From: Silene latifolia
Lineage: Eukaryota > Streptophyta > Magnoliopsida > Caryophyllales > Caryophyllaceae
NCBI RefSeq assembly: GCF_048544455.1
Contig: NC_133536.1
Location: 24,988,152 to 25,052,151, forward strand
DNA: 64,000 nucleotides
Direction of reading: 5' to 3'
The notes beneath the pieces are model-generated. The model searched no databases and was not told the DNA's origin. It worked only from the letters and a program-made list of their open reading frames with translations. The stretch's first letter is position 1; every line of letters starts with the position of its first letter. Both the position numbers and the translations under genes were made by a program. Positions 1-13,357 of the stretch are shown here, one piece after another.

Positions 1-908
1 TGTGTTATCAGGTTGCTCGATCAAAGTTGTCTTTTGTTGCTACGGCAGAAGGCACACCTATATTCAGTACTCTCGAATCATCTAATATAGAAGCTAAAGG
101 CTCTCTCATAATTGGGCCAGAAGGAGGTTAGCTTACTTCCCTTTGCTGTACTATTTCATCATGCCAAGTTAATATATTCATGTTGCTAGTTTCCGACTAT
201 ATGTAATTAAGCTAGTTGAAAGACGCAAGTAAGCCGGTTGTTTGTTGACTCTATCAAGAAGGCGTAACATGTAGAAGAATGATTTGTGAATGTTTCATGT
301 GTAACCGAGGTCCCTATGCAAAGGCACCAAATTCATTACCCAAATAATATAATAAGAACATCATATATTGACAGTCAAATACAAGACTTGCGCTTCTATG
401 GTAGATGATGATGCTGAGAGCCGATACTCATCTTTGTTGGAAGTTGTCTTCTTTTTGACACTGTAATGTAGGATGAAGTCCATTCATGCATCAATAGAGA
501 ACATGTTTGTTCTACACAAGTCTCGTGATCAACTCAGCTGGTTCCATTTTGTTTTGGAAGAAGGGAAAAGTGGACTCGCTGAGCGGTTCCATTTTGTTTT
601 GGAAGAAGGGAAAAGTGGACTTGCTGAGCGGTTTTGATACTAACCAGTTTCAGATCCGAGTCTGTGTACCACAGCCACTCAAGATTTGTGCTTTTAGAAA
701 CAATATTTAAGCAGTTGCATTTGTAACTTCATCTTACTATTTCTCATCAGAATATTTATTGTTTTCAGACTTCACTGAGGAAGAATTAAAAATGATCACA
801 GAAGCCGGGGCTACTGCAGTTGGGCTTGGGCCACATCGCCTGAGAGTCGAAACGGCTACAATAGCACTCTTAGCTACACTCATCATGTGGTCTGATTCTC
901 AACAGTGA
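1..908 (+). CDS. RsmE-type 16S rRNA (uracil1498-N3)-methyltransferase, 3' part
   Basis: This is the 3' end of a split gene; the 5' exons lie outside the window. An exon ending at 126 reads ...VARSKLSFVATAEGTP...IIGPEG. The intron is 127-768 (GT...TTTTCAG). The last exon, 769-908, reads DFTEEELKMITEAGATAVGLG, then PHRLRVETATIALLAT, and ends in TGA at 906-908. The joined GPEGDFTEEE and LGPHRLRVETA blocks are the S-adenosylmethionine-binding, knotted (SPOUT) C-terminal signature of the RsmE family, which methylates N3 of U1498 in small-subunit rRNA. In plants the product presumably acts on organelle 16S rRNA (inference). The first ~11 bases (tgtgttatcag) may be the end of an upstream intron, so the visible exon may start at 12. 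The 642-bp intron contains a tandem duplication. Confidence 0.92.
540..629. repeat. 45-bp tandem duplication in the RsmE-like intron
   Basis: Two head-to-tail copies of a 45-bp unit beginning ggttccattttgttttgg occupy 540-584 and 585-629. They differ at one base, and a few bases of a third copy follow. The unit is a multiple of three and reads open on the plus strand, but it sits inside the intron and shows no coding similarity. Confidence 0.85.
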
Positions 909-1176
909 GTTTTCTATACTTCTCAACTCCGAAAAAGTCGTCGGCAGAATCAGTGTCTCAAAGTTCGTCTCATCGTACCCCATTGTTTAGATTATACTAG
1001 CCTGATTTTAAAGTTGCTCGTATGTTAGTACAACTGCTATTAGTTTGGTTCATTGTTTAACATATCCATAATTTAATAAATTATGAGACAGAAATTCGTA
1101 CATTTAAGTTTTAACCACGATTGCAATGTGACATAAAGATCATGTATCCTATTTCATTCCATGTTAATGTCTCTTA

Positions 1177-1365
1177 AGAATAGGTCTCACTTGTATATCC
1201 GTCACAAGCTTGTGACGGATCAAATATCTCCCACATAGGAAGATAAGACAAAAAGTAGAATGCATAGAGAATCACAAATGACTTGTCTTTATCCTCCATG
1301 TGGGTTTTATTTGACCTGTCACAAGCTTGTGACGGATATCGGCCGTCACAAATGAGAATTTGTGA
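1177..1365. mobile_element. MITE-like element with internal palindromes
   Basis: The palindrome TCCGTCACAAGCTTGTGACGGA sits near the left side (about 1198-1220) and a close copy near the right (about 1317-1338). The outer parts are inverted (tctcacttgt.. / ..acaaatgaga). Short elements built on cacaa..gtgacgga recur at about 9806-9990. It has no coding capacity and lies 270 bp downstream of the RsmE-like stop codon. The superfamily is not assigned. Confidence 0.5.
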
Positions 1366-1574
1366 AGAAATATTAATTGTCAAATCACTCAAGTTAGCTT
1401 GGTTTGTTAAAATTAGTTGAAAAGGTAGTTGAAATCTGAAAACTTAGTTCAATTAGGAGCTGATAAAGTAGTTGATTGTATTAAAAGAAAGTTTGGTAAA
1501 ATAGCTGAAAAGCTACTTTGGTTAAATAAGTTGGCTTATTTTTCACATGCTACTTTACTACTTTAGGTAGCGAC

Positions 1575-2063
1575 TTAGGGCTGTTAATGAGACGAGACAG
1601 CTCGCGAGCAATTCGAGCTCGACTCAGTCAAAGCTCGGTCAAAGCTCAGCTTGTGAGCTCGGCTCGGGCTCGGCTCGAGAGCTTAACGAGTCAAGCCGAG
1701 CTAACGTTGGCTCGGCTCGAACTTGTATAATTAGATAAGATATTTCTCATATTTTATAAAAATATTTTGTCATGATTATATATTTGTATCACACATATAA
1801 AAAATGTCTTATTTATTTTCCAATATTTGTATATAAAACTTTTGAGCCTTGTTAATAAAAATATCGAGAGAAAAAACATGAAAATTCAACAATTATATAT
1901 AGGCTCCAGTTGAGCTCGAGTTAAAGCTCGTAAGCTTGATAAACGAGCACAATTTTTTCAAGCTCGGATAGGCTCGAGATCGGCTCGTGCTCGAGTTTTA
2001 CTTTATGAGCACAAGCCGAGCAAGGCTAAGCTCGGGCTCAGCTCAGCTCGTTAACACCCCTAC
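1575..2063. mobile_element. hAT-like MITE rich in GCTCGA motifs
   Basis: The ends are inverted: left TTAGGGCTGTTAATGAG, right (reverse complement) GTAGGGGTGTTAACGAG. The subterminal 120 bp on each side is packed with GAGCTCG/GGCTCGA repeats in inverted orientation, and the centre is AT-rich. Flanks gtagcgac and gtagcgtt may be an 8-bp target duplication with two mismatches. The size, ends and target-site length fit non-autonomous hAT elements; no transposase is present. Confidence 0.65.
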
Positions 2064-3220
2064 GTAGCGTTTCATTCAACTAGCTTATTTCGTTAAATAA
2101 ACTACTTATTAAACATTTAGACGAAAATAAACTAACTGCAATTTTGGTTCAATAATTCTTCTAATAAACAATTTTACAGAAAGGTTATTATTAAATTATC
2201 AATTAATTTAACAATACGAGAAGACACGAGTTTGGGTTTTAATTGTAAGTTTCGTAATGAGGTCAAATTTTTCAAGCTCGAGTGATTTCAAATTTTACGT
2301 CATTAACAGAGTCACAAACTCATACCAGGCTCGACTTATTATCACCCGTATTCTTACGTCTAAACCATGGCAAGGTTGTATCTAAATTCAGAAGTTGACT
2401 TTTCATATTAAAAGTGTAGAACGTTTTGCGTACGCACATTATTTAAGTGTCTAAGACTTGACAACGTAACTAGTACAAGTCATTAAGTCAAACTATAAAA
2501 TAACGTCCTAAACTAAACGTTACCTCACCACAAAACAAAAGTAATATAATTTTTTTTTTTTTTTTTTTTGAAGAATCTTAGGTTCAAATCTCATCAAAAG
2601 CAATTTTGTGAGAGTAAAATTGGCCGAGACTATACCTTCTACACTTCAAGCCTGTCACATCCTAAAAATGGTGGTTAACCTAGTGTACGTGGTTTACAAT
2701 AGGCTATCACGTATACTCAGTGTTTACCCCAGTAATGATCTTCTGTCCCATTAGGTATTCAATTCTTATCCCACTCCATACATATTTTGACACATCAGCT
2801 AATTAATACTCCATATATTGGATATTTTATTCTTGCAATAGGTAATATGGCCGAAAATAAATGGAGTGAAATACAGACACAAAAGTTGAAGAGGATACTT
2901 ACTCGTTTACCCACTACACCGCAAAAACAGTGAAATCCCATTTTAAAAGGGTTTTTAGTCAAATGTTCACACAACATTTACTGTCCAGGCAACAACCCTT
3001 TTTTTTTTTTTTTTTTTTTTTTTAATGTAACAACCAAACCCTCTATTTAATGCCAATTAAACGAAGTCAAATGCACCGTCCCCCACATTTTAAGGTAAGA
3101 AATCACATTTAACATCCATGAAATTAATACACTTCCATTTTATCATAAATTCATAATAATATACAAAGTATTTAAATTTCATCACTAATTAAGCAACGTA
3201 AGTTATAACTTATACAAATA
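2064..3220. other. Gene-less intergenic stretch
   Basis: AT-rich sequence without a convincing reading frame. It holds poly-T runs at about 2551-2571 and 3001-3023, which may be reverse-oriented retroposon tails. A GGTTCAAATCT box at about 2581 resembles a pol III B box but has no clear A box. The last ~150 bp should contain the promoter of the small gene at 3221; a tatttaaatt motif near 3169 is the best TATA candidate. Confidence 0.5.
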
Positions 3221-3445
3221 ATGGCAATTTCTCAGCTTGGTGATCTTATAGAAACCATTAAATCAAAGGTGAATTCATTAAAGAAGAAGAAGAAGAAGAA
3301 GAACACGTTTTCATCTAAGAAGCCTTACATTAAGATGGATAAAAGTGCTAGTGTCAAGGTCGAGATTCGCAGTCGTAAGGCTCGTCAACTTATTGATAAA
3401 ACCTTGAAATCTGCTGATCGCCCTGGCAAGCTTACCGCCGTCTGA
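3221..3445 (+). CDS. Small conserved-looking basic protein (74 residues)
   Basis: An intronless frame starts with ATGGCAATTTCTCAG and ends in TGA. The product is very basic: residues about 20-28 form a lysine run encoded by AAG repeats. The C-terminal half, MDKSASVKVEIRSRKARQLI followed by DKTLKSADRPGK, has the balanced composition of a real conserved segment. From memory, similar short plant proteins with a KVEIRSRKAR..DKT..ADRPGK core are annotated as uncharacterised; no function is known to me. No signal peptide or membrane segment is visible. The lysine-rich stretch could favour nuclear or RNA association, but that is conjecture. Downstream, aataaaaga at about 3589 could serve polyadenylation. 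Confidence 0.6.
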   Translation: MAISQLGDLIETIKSKVNSLKKKKKKKNTFSSKKPYIKMDKSASVKVEIRSRKARQLIDKTLKSADRPGKLTAV

Positions 3446-4250
3446 TCGAGTTGCGAGTTTTGTGTGAGACGGTCTACATGCACCCGCGAGACTTTCTTAC
3501 CATCTTGCACTTGAATTTAGTAGTTAGTATTTCAATTCTGGTTTTTTTAAAATGTTTTATTTGGTTGTTACATGTATAAGTTGTATATAATAAAAGATCA
3601 TAATTATTGGGCGTTTTTTTTTTTAAGTATTTTCTGATGATCAGACTCAAAATGCTTTGTATGAAATTTAACTTATTAGAAAGGTGGATTTGTCGCCTTG
3701 TCGGTGCTGTCATATGACTAATATGAGTAGTTCTAAATGGCTTTTTTTTTTAATGTGTTTTAATACTCTCTCCGTAACAGTCATTTGTTTATCTTTAACT
3801 AAAATATTCTGATGGTGAATTAGGCGTTAGAAGAAAGATGACAGAATTTTCAAGGATTTGTTACGGAATTGTTTGATTAGTATGAATGTATTAATTTCAT
3901 AACACATGATGCTGAATTTTGAGAATTGGAAAGTTTAGAGGCGTTAGTTCGACGAAAAACACAAATAACATATTAACATCTGTTTTGTTTTTGATGGAAG
4001 AGCAACAGTGTACTGTACCATTTGTAGAAACGTCAGAAACCACGAGTTTGAAGATTTCGCCATTACGGGTAGGGGCCTTCTTGGGTCACGAATAACATCC
4101 TAAAGGGTCCCAATTCAATTAAACTGGAGGAAATTGTTGCTCTCACGTTTGCTAGATTTTTATGTGTATATGCAAGTAAACACTTTGCCAACATTCTGCT
4201 TTGTGTTAAGTTAGGATTAAATTAGAAGTCGAGAAAATTACGAGGAGTTC
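3446..4250. other. 3' flank of the small gene; otherwise gene-less
   Basis: AT-rich, with short poly-T runs. A decayed Stowaway-like end (tactctctccgtaacagtc) lies near 3763. I see no supported gene here. Confidence 0.5.
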
Positions 4251-4400
4251 TCATTCTACAAAATGGAAGTGTATCCTGTAACTAAAAAGTCTTAAATTAT
4301 TTATGAGATTTTGGAATAGAAAGTATGTTGCAATTCCCTTTCCTGCAACATCCATCAGCATTGCCACAGGATCATTAGCATTTGTATCCCTGAACCTGTA
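4251..4400 (-). CDS. Possible terminal exon of an unrecognised gene
   Basis: On the minus strand a splice-acceptor-like tttttttgcag precedes 4400, followed by 49 open codons and a stop at 4251-4253. The peptide begins YRFRDTNANDPVAMLMDVAG and continues KGIATYFLFQNLINN. Its composition looks like protein rather than random AT-rich translation, and the acceptor and frame agree. I cannot identify the family or find convincing upstream exons between 4401 and 5540, so it may be a gene remnant. Confidence 0.3.
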   Translation of the reverse strand, partial: YRFRDTNANDPVAMLMDVAGKGIATYFLFQNLINNLRLFSYRIHFHFVE

Positions 4401-5534
4401 CTGCAAAAAAAACTGTTACCATTCGGGACTAGTAGGATTTACAGCATTGTTTTCAGAATGATTGGATTCAAATCGCAACTAGTAGGAATCTGTATTACAG
4501 CACATTGGCAACTTGTTATAAATGATGAAAAGAATTCAAGTAGTTGAATGTTGATGTTGATTTAACAAAAGAAAAGGGAGGTGCATTGGCAGGAATCTTA
4601 ATACTCGTAAATCGGAAAGGTAAGAGCATTGGATTACAGATTGCAGATGTGCAGGTGAAGTGCCATTTTCAGTAAGATAATGGCTTGCTGGTGCCATATG
4701 CACATGCATTACTGGGATACTAATACACTTCCTGTCATGGGTGTTTTTAGCCCAATACTCATTTATGAATGGGCTCCTCTTTTCTGTCAGTCCTACTATA
4801 CTTTTGTCATGGGCGCTGGGGACACTCCAATTATACCACCCAGTGTTTTATGTTCTACAGAAAATGACGTGTGTGTGAAGCGGTTTTACGTACTCTCTCT
4901 GTTCTAATCATCTGCTTACCTTTGATTAAAATACATCTCATTCCCTAGTTTTTGAAAATTATTCGATTCACCTACATTTCCACTTGGCCTATACCTTGGA
5001 TTCATTTTTCAAAATCATTTTTATTGTAATGTCACAATCCAAATTTAACACCATAATCGCGGGGTTATAGACAACGGTGAAGTCAGAAATGACATATGAG
5101 AAACAATAGAAGGGAGCCCATGAGCCAAGGTTGCCCCCTGATCACATAGTTGCAGGGAATTGAAGGCTTCTGTTTGTAGTGTATTGCTACGACAAATATT
5201 GCCACTTCCCATACCTCTTCATTCATATCTACGGACTACTTGGCTTGAGGGTTGCATACCGACAAATACATCCGAATATTGCCACAATTTATTCTACGTA
5301 TGTAGTACTAAATTAATTTATAGTGACGGAACTATGATTTGATGTTATGGAGTCTAAAAATATGTCAGAAGAGCGAATCAATAATTAATCAGCAAGGCCC
5401 CTTAATTCTTAGGAAGGGTGTATGGCATGTGATATGATATTTACGGATCATATTGAGGAGGAGCAGAATTCCATACAAGTGAGACGAAGTAGTTGCTGCT
5501 GGCTATGGTTGCTTGTACCGCGGGCTTGGGTGAG
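4401..5534. other. Gene-less intergenic stretch
   Basis: Only short, compositionally random reading frames. A decayed Stowaway-like end (gtactctctctgttc) lies near 4889. No other feature could be supported. Confidence 0.5.
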
Positions 5535-5542
5535 AGGACAAG

Positions 5543-6041
5543 TATGGATGTCATTGGGGCGGGGCGATGGTGGATATAGGCTTCCCCGTACCTGTACCTG
5601 CCAAGCAAATCTCATACCCGTACCCGCCCCACCACTCATGGCGGGTACAAGTTTCCATTCCCGTACTCACCCCGCCGGCTGAAAATCTAGACCCGTATCT
5701 GTCCCATTTACCCACCAAACTACCTATGTCATTTTTTTGACATTTTGTTTGAATAAAATGTAGTTTATCACTATGAATTTCCTCAAATTTTCATTTTTAT
5801 ATTTTTAGTTTAAGATTTTCTATAAAAGTTAATAAAGAACACTATAAAAAAAGTCATGATAAAATAAATATTTTAATAATTGGTGGGTAGGCGGGTAATA
5901 AGTGGGTATGACGTAAAACCCACCCCGCTCCCACCACCCATGGCGGGTAGAATTTTTGTATCCGTACCCGCCCCTCCATCCGCCCCAACTGGGACGGGTG
6001 CAGAGCGATACCCGTTTTTACCCGCTCTGTTGACATCCCTA
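5543..6041. mobile_element. hAT-like MITE rich in ACCCGC motifs
   Basis: The ends are inverted (left TATGGATGTCATTG, right reverse complement TAGGGATGTCAACAG). They are flanked by 8-bp target duplications aggacaag (5535-5542) and agtacaag (6042-6049) with one mismatch. Subterminal regions are dense in GCGGG/CCCGC motifs and the centre is AT-rich. An 8-bp duplication is characteristic of the hAT superfamily. It is non-coding. Confidence 0.75.
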
Positions 6042-6071
6042 AGTACAAGGCTGGATTTTGTTAGCTGGCAT

Positions 6072-6786
6072 CTAGAGATGGCTTTGGATCGTGCCATGCC
6101 GGCCCGGGTACCGGCCCACGTGCCTCATTCCATATATGCCCCGGCTCAGGCACGGACATTGGGCTAGTCGTGCTGTGTCGTGCCGGCCCGGTCACCCTAA
6201 CCCCCCGTCGTGTCCCGCTCCCTACTCCCTGGCACGCCCAAAATCGGGTTGTGTCTTGCCTAGCTCATGGGTTGGTCGTGTCTGGCATGTGGGCCGGCCC
6301 AATGATCTAATTAATTTTTTTTTTCTAAATACTTTTTTATTTATACAATGTATATTATTGCTTTAAATATATATTTTATTAAATATTAATGTACTTGATG
6401 TCTTAATTAGTTGATTACATTTTTTTAATGTACTCGATTTAATTAAATAATTAAGAAACGATATTAAGATGAAGGATTTTAATTAAAACCGTGCTAATTC
6501 CAACGACAACATTATTATTTGCAACAACCACATTTTTAACGGCCAAAACCGTGCCAAAACACGGGCCGCGTCGTGCCAAAACACGGGTCGTGTCGTGCCT
6601 GGGCACGGGAATTTCCTTAAATTTCAGTCGCGGCCTGCCTCCTACAGTCCTACACGGTCGTGTCGGACCCGTGCTGCCATCACAGTTCAAGTTGAACAGT
6701 GTTCAACCAGGCCGTATCGTGCCTCTGGCGTACTCGTGCCGTGCCCGTGCAGCCCGCCTTTGCCCGGCCCAAATTGTCATCTCTAG
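6072..6786. mobile_element. hAT-like MITE rich in CCGTGCC motifs
   Basis: Inverted ends CTAGAGATGGC (left) and, reversed, CTAGAGATGAC (right). Both sides carry many GTGCC/GGCAC/GGCCC motifs in inverted orientation, and the middle (about 6300-6500) is AT-rich. It is the third element of the same architecture in this part of the window and lies only 23 bp from the previous one's target duplication. No clear target-site duplication was found. Confidence 0.65.
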
Positions 6787-6892
6787 CCACGTCATAACCT
6801 AGTGGTTTATTTATATTGATGAGTTCCGACTTATAAGTCACTAAACTATTACTAGATTAGTTGATTAGTTTTTCGTGGTTGGATTTGCATTT

Positions 6893-8324
6893 GGATTTTT
6901 TTGGCAACGGTAAAATAATGTATTATACAGGCGTCATTTAACTCATTTGGTCAAAGTGCAGCACAGTAAATACATTGGTAAAGAAAAGAGTGTTGACGGC
7001 GAAGGGACTGTTGAACACGAACTTCATCTTCTCTTTTCTCTACATGCCTCATAGCTTCCGAGAACAAATGAGTCTTCAGGACTGCCAAGAAAGAGCAAGG
7101 TGCAAATATGCCACAAGGACGTAGAAATGAATGGCGGAATGCCGTCCACGAAGGGCGGCCTCCAATGGAGAGGAATCTCCTACACCTTGAAACACGTTCC
7201 ATGCGAATAAAAACCTCATAGCCAAGGAAGGTAAGTGAGTATAAAGGAAGCGAAAAAGAAGTTAAGCAGATCAACTCCCTAACCAACGGCATCTCAGAAG
7301 ACGAGATGAACACAACACAGATCGGATGTAAAGTTACCATTACAATTATTAGAAACACGACACTACGAGCTATCACCCCAATGACTAAGGGATAGGACAC
7401 CCTTAACCAATAGAAGGTTTTTATTAGTATAAACAGAACAAGACAGGAGCAGAGACCAGACGTCATTGTATTAATGTCGGAGACCACCACAACCAACCCC
7501 ACCATCACCATCCTCCAGCCTAAACAATCCCAACCCAAACCGAACCAAGACCTGTGATAAGCACCAGCACCAAGATACCAATGACCAGAGAAAAACGCCA
7601 CGCCCAACTTCACACCAACCGCCCAGAAAACCGCTTGCCCACACAGCCCACCAACCACTAGCAACGACCACTATCAAAACAACACCAAACCCCCAACTTT
7701 AGAAAATTGACAAACCAACCCCAAACACCGCAAACAACCAGAATGACTCAAAGACGAAGGGAGACCCATAAAAAGGACCACGACGACCAACTCGGACTAA
7801 CAAGCCCCAAAAGGAAGACAACTTAACAAAGACCAATATCCATGCATGTCATCCATGAACCAACGGGTGGGAGAAGAGGGCGAGGAGAAGGGGAACATCT
7901 TTCACATCCATGCATAACCATACAAGGGTGAGACAACCCGTGCGGAGAGGTGGGGAAAAGGGGCGAGGGGAAGAGGAAACACCTCTCCTGCACCACCTTG
8001 AGACGCACAAGCCGGATGACCCAACGAGAAAGAGGATCTGGAGCGGACGGAGCACCAACAAGATGGAAAAAAGACAAAGGGGAGGAAGATGTTGGCGAGG
8101 TGGCGACACTGGAACAAGTAAGGGACCGATTCAAGTAGGAAAAAGGCGGCGTTTTCGTCACGACCAAGACTGGAAACCGGTGAAGGTTTAATAAAGAATG
8201 AGTCGGGTCGTCGGAGATGGGCTAAAGAATAGTCACATCTACGGTGAGAGGGTTGAAAGATTGGGAAAGAGGAAAATGGGTGTGGGGCGACGATAGTGGA
8301 GCAAGTGAATCGCAAAAACTCCAT
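6893..8324 (-). mobile_element. Possible non-LTR retrotransposon (LINE) remnant
   Basis: Read on the minus strand, the stretch is strongly G/T-rich and ends in gtataatacattattttaccgttgcc followed by an A-rich tail near 6893, a form I associate with plant LINE 3' ends. Several long but unalignable frames run through it (for example 7902-8324 and 6951-7664). None shows reverse transcriptase, endonuclease or zinc-knuckle motifs, so at best this is a 5' or 3' untranslated part plus decayed coding DNA. No target-site duplication was seen. It could also be unrelated GT-biased sequence. Confidence 0.3.
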
Positions 8325-8325
8325 A

Positions 8326-8447
8326 GAGACGGTCTCTCAATAGCGTTATTGAGAGACCTCTCACATGATGGGGTGCGGGACCCACTGCATATATTTTTCC
8401 CTTATTATGTCTCCCACTAAATTAGTGGGAGACGGTCTCTCGTGAGA
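8326..8447. repeat. Cluster of three short palindromes
   Basis: Three near-perfect hairpins follow one another: ggtctctcaata/tattgagagacc, ctcccactaa/ttagtgggag, and ggtctctc/gtgagacc. The outer motifs are related (gagacggtctct), so this may be a small MITE (about 120 bp). Confidence 0.45.
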
Positions 8448-9482
8448 CCTACTGAAAGGGAATTAGGGTTATAAGTTTTAGGGATTTTTAATTTAAGAAG
8501 ATTTCCTCTCTCTAGAACTAGAAAGAGATATTAAATGTCTAATTATAAGTTTTTAATTTATATTTGGATTTGAAACATGTAACATTGACCTTCTTTATTA
8601 TTCAACAACTGTTACGATCCTTGGTTTTGATGGTCCTACCACGAATTATACCGTGATGGTAACATGTCTATTTATCTGGAAATGTCGACTTTAGGAGTCT
8701 TGGACAAAGTTAATTAAGGCCGTAATCGAGCACCTAGTATTCTAGTAGTCTTGTCCTCACAGAACTCGGAGCTGATCCCGAGTTTCACATCTTGTTATTA
8801 AAAGCAAATAAGTGATTGAGACGGAGGAACTATAATTAATACGGAGTATGAAATTGAGTAATTAACTCAAGTGAGTAGTTAAGCAGACAAGCATTACATT
8901 CGAGCTCAAATTCCAATAAGAGAACATGATCAAGTTGATCGATCATGTTGGTTGCCAAGAACTAAGCTAGTTTTATTCCGTTTTGTTTTGGAAGTCGAGG
9001 TTGTTTGCGTTATTGAGTACCACCTTGTTCAACATCACATGGAAGACTCCAATATTTAGGGCTTTCAGATTATAAAATTAAGGCACACGTGAGTTGATCT
9101 TTGGATGCTAAAAATGGTGGTCACACAATTATGTACACCTTTTAAGTAATGAACGTGTAAGTTCTCATGCTAAATACCCTTGTCTTCACAACTTCGTAGG
9201 AGCAAATAACTACCCTCTTCGTTCCGATCAAGAATTATTAATTCGTGTTATTTAAACTTTCGGTATTTGAAATGGTAATTGGTGATACGGGTATATAATC
9301 AATGATATAATAGTTTTTTTTAAAATGAGAGCAAGATCTTATAAATTAGAGCCTCTTATGAACCTTTCAAATCGAGTTAACGTTAACTCGACTTGACTTA
9401 TTATCGAACACGGAGTAATACATAGTCATTTTTGTTGAAAATGTTAAGAGGGAGTAAACAGAGTTATTGTATTATAGAAGTG
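8448..9482. other. Gene-less intergenic stretch
   Basis: AT-rich, no supported gene. Scattered acggagt/tactccg pieces (for example about 8823 and 9410) look like remnants of Stowaway termini. Confidence 0.5.
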
Positions 9483-9675
9483 TAGAACACAAATTCTTAT
9501 TTAAGATAGGTATTATCCGTTTTAAACTTAAGACGACTCAAATACATAACAAATATATAACATGATAAGTTGCCCAAAAAATGTCAAAAGTTTTGTCTTT
9601 ATTACCACCATATGATAATATTTAACTCATTTTAAGATTTAAGACGGATAATCCGTTGTAAGTAAAACTTATGAA
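9483..9675. mobile_element. Decayed MITE-like element
   Basis: Imperfect inverted sides: left acaaattcttatttaaga..ccgttttaaacttaagacg, right ttaagatttaagacggataatccg..aaaacttatg. It resembles the palindrome-bearing elements near 1177 and 9806. Boundaries are approximate and the superfamily is not assigned. Confidence 0.35.
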
Positions 9676-9805
9676 GTGTAGAAAGCGTGTACAAGAGATA
9701 AAGTCCCACCTCGCATTTGTGTGTACAGTTTTGCATGTTGCTTCTTGCATAATTGCGTAGGGACATGGGTTATTTAAGAAAAATAAAGGGATCATCTAGC
9801 CTCTT

Positions 9806-9992
9806 ATGCACAAATTCTTATTTGTGACGGAAGGTATCCGTCACAAATAAGAGACGGGTACCATATTCCCTCACAAATGACCCATTTGCCTTGAGTGGGG
9901 AAGCACATGGGGTGGGTGCCCACCTTGTCCCCTCTACCCATTTCCTCTCACAAACTACCCATCGCAACCCGCGACCCGTCGCAAGCAAGACT
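9806..9992. mobile_element. MITE-like element with a 15-bp-arm hairpin
   Basis: It opens with cacaaattcttatttgtgacgga and contains the hairpin cttatttgtgacgga/tccgtcacaaataag with a 5-base loop. The right side (cgcgacccgtcgcaagcaag) is a weak inverted counterpart. It shares the gtgacgga core with the element at 1177-1365. Confidence 0.45.
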
Positions 9993-11016
9993 TACACCCT
10001 CTTATGAAGCATCCCTTCATCACTCACCCAAAATAAGTGACCTAAATAATGTAGCCTTGTTTTTAATTTTTGGGGGCCGGAATATAGAATGATCACTGAA
10101 TCAAGATGACTATTATTGTCTCGACAGATGGAGACATATGCTCTTTTTTAGTTTTATTTATGTGACTCTTGTCCTTTTCTACTACGTACTTACAAATTAT
10201 TTTGAGAAATGGAGGATAACCAATTTGTAAGTATTGTTATTATTGCACATTAAATAGATTACAATAGAATTAATTAGACCATCAATCAAATGGTAACAAT
10301 CAATTTAGAGCAATTTAAATAATGTTCGATTTTCAGAATGCAATTTCATAAGATTAAATTATTGAACGCAGTACCAAAAAACCAACAGGTTTGCTAAATT
10401 AATTTTTGGAAAAGTGGTTTATATAAGATTGTATTTTGTGGTGTACGGCGTACCCAGGAAATTTGACTAGTGGAGTGGTAACGTAAACTCAACAAACACC
10501 CATAAAAGTAACGGAGTCTTACATAGTAAAAATCAATACGACACTTCACATAATTGTTTTCTAAACGGTAAGACTACAAAAACCCGTGGAATCGATCTCC
10601 AGACCACACACCCAGGCCACTAGGGTAAGAATGCCACTGGGCATATTTGTTATTATAACCTTCAAGTTATAATCAGGTGACTTATTATCGATCAAGAGCG
10701 AGGAAATATTACGTGTCTAGTAATCCATTTGACGTCAACTTAAAATAAACTGAAAAAGGGGTACAGTACAAAAAAATAATTCATTTTAATGTACTGCCCT
10801 ATAGGGTACTACTCGTACAAGTGAATTAAAGTGACAGATAAAAGTAATAAACAACAAAAAAGAAAGAGTACAAAATTAAGAAAATTCAAAGGTCCTTTGA
10901 GACCTATTTTCTTATCCTTCCGTTTTGATAACAAACTTTTCATCTCTTCACTCACCATATTTGCCTCCTATTTTTAAACTAATTATTACTACTAAACCGT
11001 GCCCTAAATCTTGTTA
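9993..11016. other. Gene-less stretch, including the SOFL 3' flank
   Basis: AT-rich. The part next to 11017 is the 3' untranslated region and downstream flank of the minus-strand SOFL gene. Nothing else is supported. Confidence 0.5.
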
Positions 11017-13278
<2,262 letters not shown>

Positions 13279-13346
13279 TTGTATAATACGGAGTATATAG
13301 TTTTATTATATGGTATGATATGATTCCCTCTTGCTAATAATGTAAG

Positions 13347-13357
13347 TCTATATATGG
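13347..13357 (-). promoter_or_regulatory. Putative TATA box of the SOFL gene
   Basis: Reverse-strand catatatagac lies about 70 bp upstream of the SOFL start codon (13278), a plausible spacing for a plant promoter with a short 5' leader. A second tatata closer to the ATG (about 13298) is less likely. Confidence 0.4.

Noticed and set aside
4680-4907. A 75-codon plus-strand frame
   Set aside because: Composition is random and there is no recognisable motif or gene context.
5422-6802. Several short frames over 5.4-6.8 kb
   Set aside because: They run through GC-rich ends of hAT-like MITEs, whose repeats keep frames open.
6951-7664. A 237-codon minus-strand frame
   Set aside because: Strong G/T bias keeps several frames open at once; no conserved domain or plausible start. 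Kept only as part of a possible LINE remnant.
7902-8324. A 140-codon minus-strand frame
   Set aside because: Pro/Ser/Phe-rich translation of biased sequence; overlapping frames are equally open and no motif is visible.
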